Positions 41,680-43,913 of a stretch of 43,913 nucleotides of DNA are shown piece by piece. A program made the position numbers and the translations under genes. This DNA is from Oscillospiraceae bacterium (GTDB lineage Bacteria > Bacillota > Clostridia > Oscillospirales > Oscillospiraceae): the NCBI GenBank assembly GCA_017461445.1, contig JAFTXW010000031.1, forward strand, positions 1 to 43,913, given 5' to 3'. How positions within the stretch are numbered: the first letter of the stretch is position 1; each line of letters begins with the position of its first letter. The notes under the pieces were generated by a model. The model was not told the origin of the DNA and made no database searches. It saw only the letters and a list, made by a program, of their open reading frames with translations.

Positions 41680-42021
41680 CTACCTTTCTGATCTCTGTGC
41701 TGCGGCAAATTCAGCTCGCAGCACTTCACAAGAACGAGCTTCAACTGCGTTCCAAATTTTTTCTTGCTGTCTGCCATGCTCCCAGCTTGCGTATTTGTTG
41801 TAGACGTCTGCCAATGGAGTGGAGGATTTCAGCAGAGCCTTAGCCCGTGCATTATTCAGATCGTTGTTCTCCATCGCCATCAGAATGTTCTCACGGCAGA
41901 TGTACTCGCTTGCATGATCCAGAATCTGGGCAGGCGGTAAGGTAAGCAGATAAGCCTTGTATTGTTCCTGCTCTGCGTACATCTTCTGATATAACTGGGT
42001 ATTCAGCATTACGTTGGTCAT
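41680..42021 (-). CDS. DUF3848 protein
   Basis: This 113-residue protein matches the DUF3848 pattern: LYQKMYAEQEQYKAYLLTLPPAQILDHA, then YICRENILMAMENNDL and AKALLKSSTPLADVYNKY. The family is found on integrative elements of Clostridia, usually next to DUF3991/Toprim genes exactly as here. Its function is unknown and no TM or signal is seen. AAGGAG lies 8 bases before the ATG. It forms a two-gene unit with the downstream Toprim gene. Confidence 0.82.
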   Translation of the reverse strand: MTNVMLNTQLYQKMYAEQEQYKAYLLTLPPAQILDHASEYICRENILMAMENNDLNNARAKALLKSSTPLADVYNKYASWEHGRQQEKIWNAVEARSCEVLRAEFAAAQRSER

Positions 42022-42041
42022 TTCATCAACTCCTTAAATAG

Positions 42042-42080
42042 AAAAAGCCGACTGATTCCCGCATTGAAAATCAGTCGGCT
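42042..42080 (-). terminator. Terminator of the two-TM membrane protein gene
   Basis: On the minus strand, a 12-bp perfect stem (AGCCGACTGATT / AATCAGTCGGCT) with a 10-base loop is followed by a T run. It lies 16 bases beyond the stop at 42096. Confidence 0.9.
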
Positions 42081-42095
42081 ATGTACATGAATTAT

Positions 42096-42953
42096 TTATT
42101 TTGGAACGTTATAATACTCCATTGTATTTTTATCTCGAGTCAAATCTCTTCTGTGGCATACTGTTATTTGCTTAAATAGAATCATCTGTGCATCATTAGG
42201 AATCGCATTGTAATATGTTGATGGATCGTTGTTATCAACTTTCGATGTATCGTAGATCTGCACATATACATTCTCTGTTCTGTCTTTTAGTATAGCATAA
42301 GCACACGTTCGAGACATTGGGAATACTTTACAAAATGACATCTGAGCAACCAAAACGCTTAATTCTTTGCCAGCATTGACACGTTTATCGAAATCACGTT
42401 CTTGCTGCTTTAAGTTTTCTCTAACAAATGCACGCTGTACGGTGGGATAGATATGAACAGAGTATTTATGTTTATCTTCTTGTACGAGTGTAAGCTGGAT
42501 ATTTCCATCATTAACTTTCTTCCCATCATTCCATGCAAGTAATGTGTTGAAGAAATCTGTTCCTACGCTTTTGTCAGAAAATCTGAACCCAAGAAAGATA
42601 TTAGTATCATCCGTTGCGACATACATACTTGTCCACTTGCTGCCATCCCAGTTTTGGGGTAACGGCTGTACTAGCATTACTGTTCGTGTAAAAATAATCT
42701 GTTCAAAAACTTGTTCAATCAAAAAAAGTACAATGGAAAATGCAAGCGAATAGTACCATACTGGAAATGCAATAAGTGAAGATGCAATGCCAATCACTGT
42801 TATTGTCCGCAAAATCCATTTTACAGCATTTTCGTACGTCTCTCCAATTTTGATATGTGGAACCTTATCTTGTATCACAATATCAAATTTGGAGCGCCAA
42901 TAGTGGACTTTTACTTGAATTCTTCTGAAAAATCTTCGTATTATATTCATCAT
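42096..42953 (-). CDS. Two-TM membrane protein with large soluble domain, unknown
   Basis: This 285-residue protein begins with a basic segment (IRRFFRRIQVKVHYWRSKF). Two adjacent hydrophobic helices (about 47-66 and 68-88) follow, then a soluble C-terminal domain of about 190 residues with no recognised motif. Base composition is markedly more AT-rich than the housekeeping genes, consistent with transfer. GAGG precedes the ATG, which lies 14 bases after the Fic stop, so the two are probably cotranscribed. A 2TM-plus-cytosolic-domain layout is seen in several membrane effectors of defence systems, but no homology can be claimed. Confidence 0.7.
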   Translation of the reverse strand: MMNIIRRFFRRIQVKVHYWRSKFDIVIQDKVPHIKIGETYENAVKWILRTITVIGIASSLIAFPVWYYSLAFSIVLFLIEQVFEQIIFTRTVMLVQPLPQNWDGSKWTSMYVATDDTNIFLGFRFSDKSVGTDFFNTLLAWNDGKKVNDGNIQLTLVQEDKHKYSVHIYPTVQRAFVRENLKQQERDFDKRVNAGKELSVLVAQMSFCKVFPMSRTCAYAILKDRTENVYVQIYDTSKVDNNDPSTYYNAIPNDAQMILFKQITVCHRRDLTRDKNTMEYYNVPK

Positions 42954-42967
42954 CCTCTACCTCTAAA

Positions 42968-43913
42968 TCAAGTTTTAATATATCTTGCGGCTCTGGAAGA
43001 ACCAATCTTCCGAATTGTGCCAGTTTTGACCATGGCACCCAGCACAGCTTCCACGGTGGTGGGGCTGACATCGGGAAGTATTTTGCAAATGTCGGCTTTA
43101 GAAAGTGGAGTCAGGCTGTTAAGGACTGTTGCTTCCACACGAGCCTTCTTTGTGATCTTCTTTCCGTGGACAACCGCAAACCGCTTGTCCAGTTCCTTGT
43201 AGCACATATACAGCATGGATAAGAAGTTCTCCATGAACGGGAAGTAGTCGTTTTCGTTAGTTGCCCATCCTGTGGAGGACTGTTGCAGAGCATCATAATA
43301 GTATACTTTATAGTTGCTGATCTGCTCCTCAAAGGAAACATATTTACCAGCGTCATAACCATTCTTGTATAGAAGAAGCAGCGACAGTAACCGGGACATT
43401 CTGCCATTACCATCCCGGAAAGGATGGATGCAAAGGAAGTCCAGAATAACACAGGGAATCAGTAGAAGCTGATTGATATTGGCGTCGTTGCGTGCTTCCA
43501 TATATGCCAGTTCTAATTGCTCCATAGCTGCCTGAGTTTCGGTTGCAGGAGTGGGCCGGAAACGGATTCGACGGTTGCCCTGAGAATCTTCCTCCAGAAT
43601 ATAGTTATCTGTGAACTTATATTTGCCACCGTATTCATAACCGGTCATAGACATCATAATGTCATGCAGGCGGAGAATATCCGACTGGCGGAAATCAATA
43701 TATTCATGGCCCATGTGGATCTCATTCAGTGCATCTCTGTAACCGGCGATCTCCATTTCGTTATGGTTAAGTGGCGCACTATTCTGATTCACAATTTCAG
43801 CGATACGGGCATCGCTGGTAACAATACCTTCAATGGCATTGGAACTTTTAACAGACTGAATCTTTGCAATGGCTTCTAATTCTGTAAAAACCTTGATGTG
43901 TTCCTCTTTCCGA
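42968..43913 (-). CDS. Fic family protein, N-terminus beyond the window
   Basis: The frame is open to the right edge (315 residues visible); an internal GTG at 43792 is not the start. The class II inhibitory helix is seen as SSNAIEG at about visible residues 23-29 (S-x3-E-G), followed by SDARIAEI. The catalytic Fic loop HPFRDGNGRMSRLL lies at about 43389-43430 with the catalytic His. A C-terminal winged helix is present (LTPLSKADICKILPDVSPTTVEAVLGAMV). Fic enzymes transfer AMP or related groups from a nucleotide to target hydroxyls, and the N-terminal Glu blocks ATP until released. The target is unknown. It lies in the mobile-element segment next to a membrane protein. Confidence 0.9.
   Translation of the reverse strand, partial: RKEEHIKVFTELEAIAKIQSVKSSNAIEGIVTSDARIAEIVNQNSAPLNHNEMEIAGYRDALNEIHMGHEYIDFRQSDILRLHDIMMSMTGYEYGGKYKFTDNYILEEDSQGNRRIRFRPTPATETQAAMEQLELAYMEARNDANINQLLLIPCVILDFLCIHPFRDGNGRMSRLLSLLLLYKNGYDAGKYVSFEEQISNYKVYYYDALQQSSTGWATNENDYFPFMENFLSMLYMCYKELDKRFAVVHGKKITKKARVEATVLNSLTPLSKADICKILPDVSPTTVEAVLGAMVKTGTIRKIGSSRAARYIKT

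Overview
The window is GC-rich chromosomal DNA of a Gram-positive anaerobe, most likely an Oscillospirales/Clostridia-type gut bacterium. The evidence is the IspH–ribosomal protein S1 fusion gene (known from Clostridia), the dnaG–sigma arrangement, cell-wall-binding-2 surface proteins, a BlaI/M56 pair, and consistent TTGACA-17-TATAAT-type promoters with GGAGG ribosome binding sites. No tRNA or rRNA gene was recognised. The species cannot be named from the sequence alone.

Region 1 (1-12056, + strand) is housekeeping. It holds the end of rpmE, then hflX, a YigZ/IMPACT protein, a dGTPase, a small membrane protein and dnaG. Next come two consecutive RpoD-like sigma genes, cmk, the ispH-rpsA fusion, and the ACT-domain/UPF0210 pair. 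Several junctions are ATGA overlaps, so dnaG-sigma-sigma and cmk-ispH-rpsA are transcriptionally coupled. Heptanucleotide repeat arms (consensus YTTTCAA and its complement) decorate three intergenic spaces in the first 4 kb.

Region 2 (12062-16555, - strand) is an operon read from a strong promoter: tmk, a DJ-1/PfpI protein, mltG with a long acidic Pro/Glu-rich cytoplasmic tail, a U32 peptidase-family (tRNA-hydroxylation type) protein, and a small membrane protein. Region 3 (16611-25196, + strand) holds a DEAD-box RNA helicase overlapping a DprA-like gene. These are followed by two exported proteins, a membrane-anchored type I pullulanase and a 1324-residue transglutaminase-like surface protein with ~297-residue repeats. 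The two exported genes end in identical 24-bp palindromic terminators.

Region 4 (25360-31499) is a BlaI-type repressor with a very large M56 (BlaR1-like) membrane metalloprotease sensor. It is divergent from a secreted SH3-like protein, and two TCTAA-N4-TTAGA operators sit on the repressor's own promoter. Region 5 (31507-36604, - strand) is a compact three-gene operon with its own promoter: TerB-N/TerB-C protein, BrxC/BrxD-like P-loop ATPase, and Lhr-like SF2 helicase. It has the look of a nucleic-acid-processing or anti-phage module. pgi follows.

Region 6 (38331-43913) appears to be the end of an integrated mobile element. An orphan copy of the last ~17 codons of rpsI with its terminator lies at 38906-39021, as expected for an attachment site at the 3' end of rpsI. 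To its right are DUF234 ATPase, DUF3991/Toprim, DUF3848, a two-TM membrane protein and a Fic protein that runs off the window. The points of greatest interest are the rpsI scar with its cargo, the TerB/ATPase/helicase operon, the complementary pair of sigma factors, and the promoter plus ribosome binding site buried inside the ispH-rpsA fusion.
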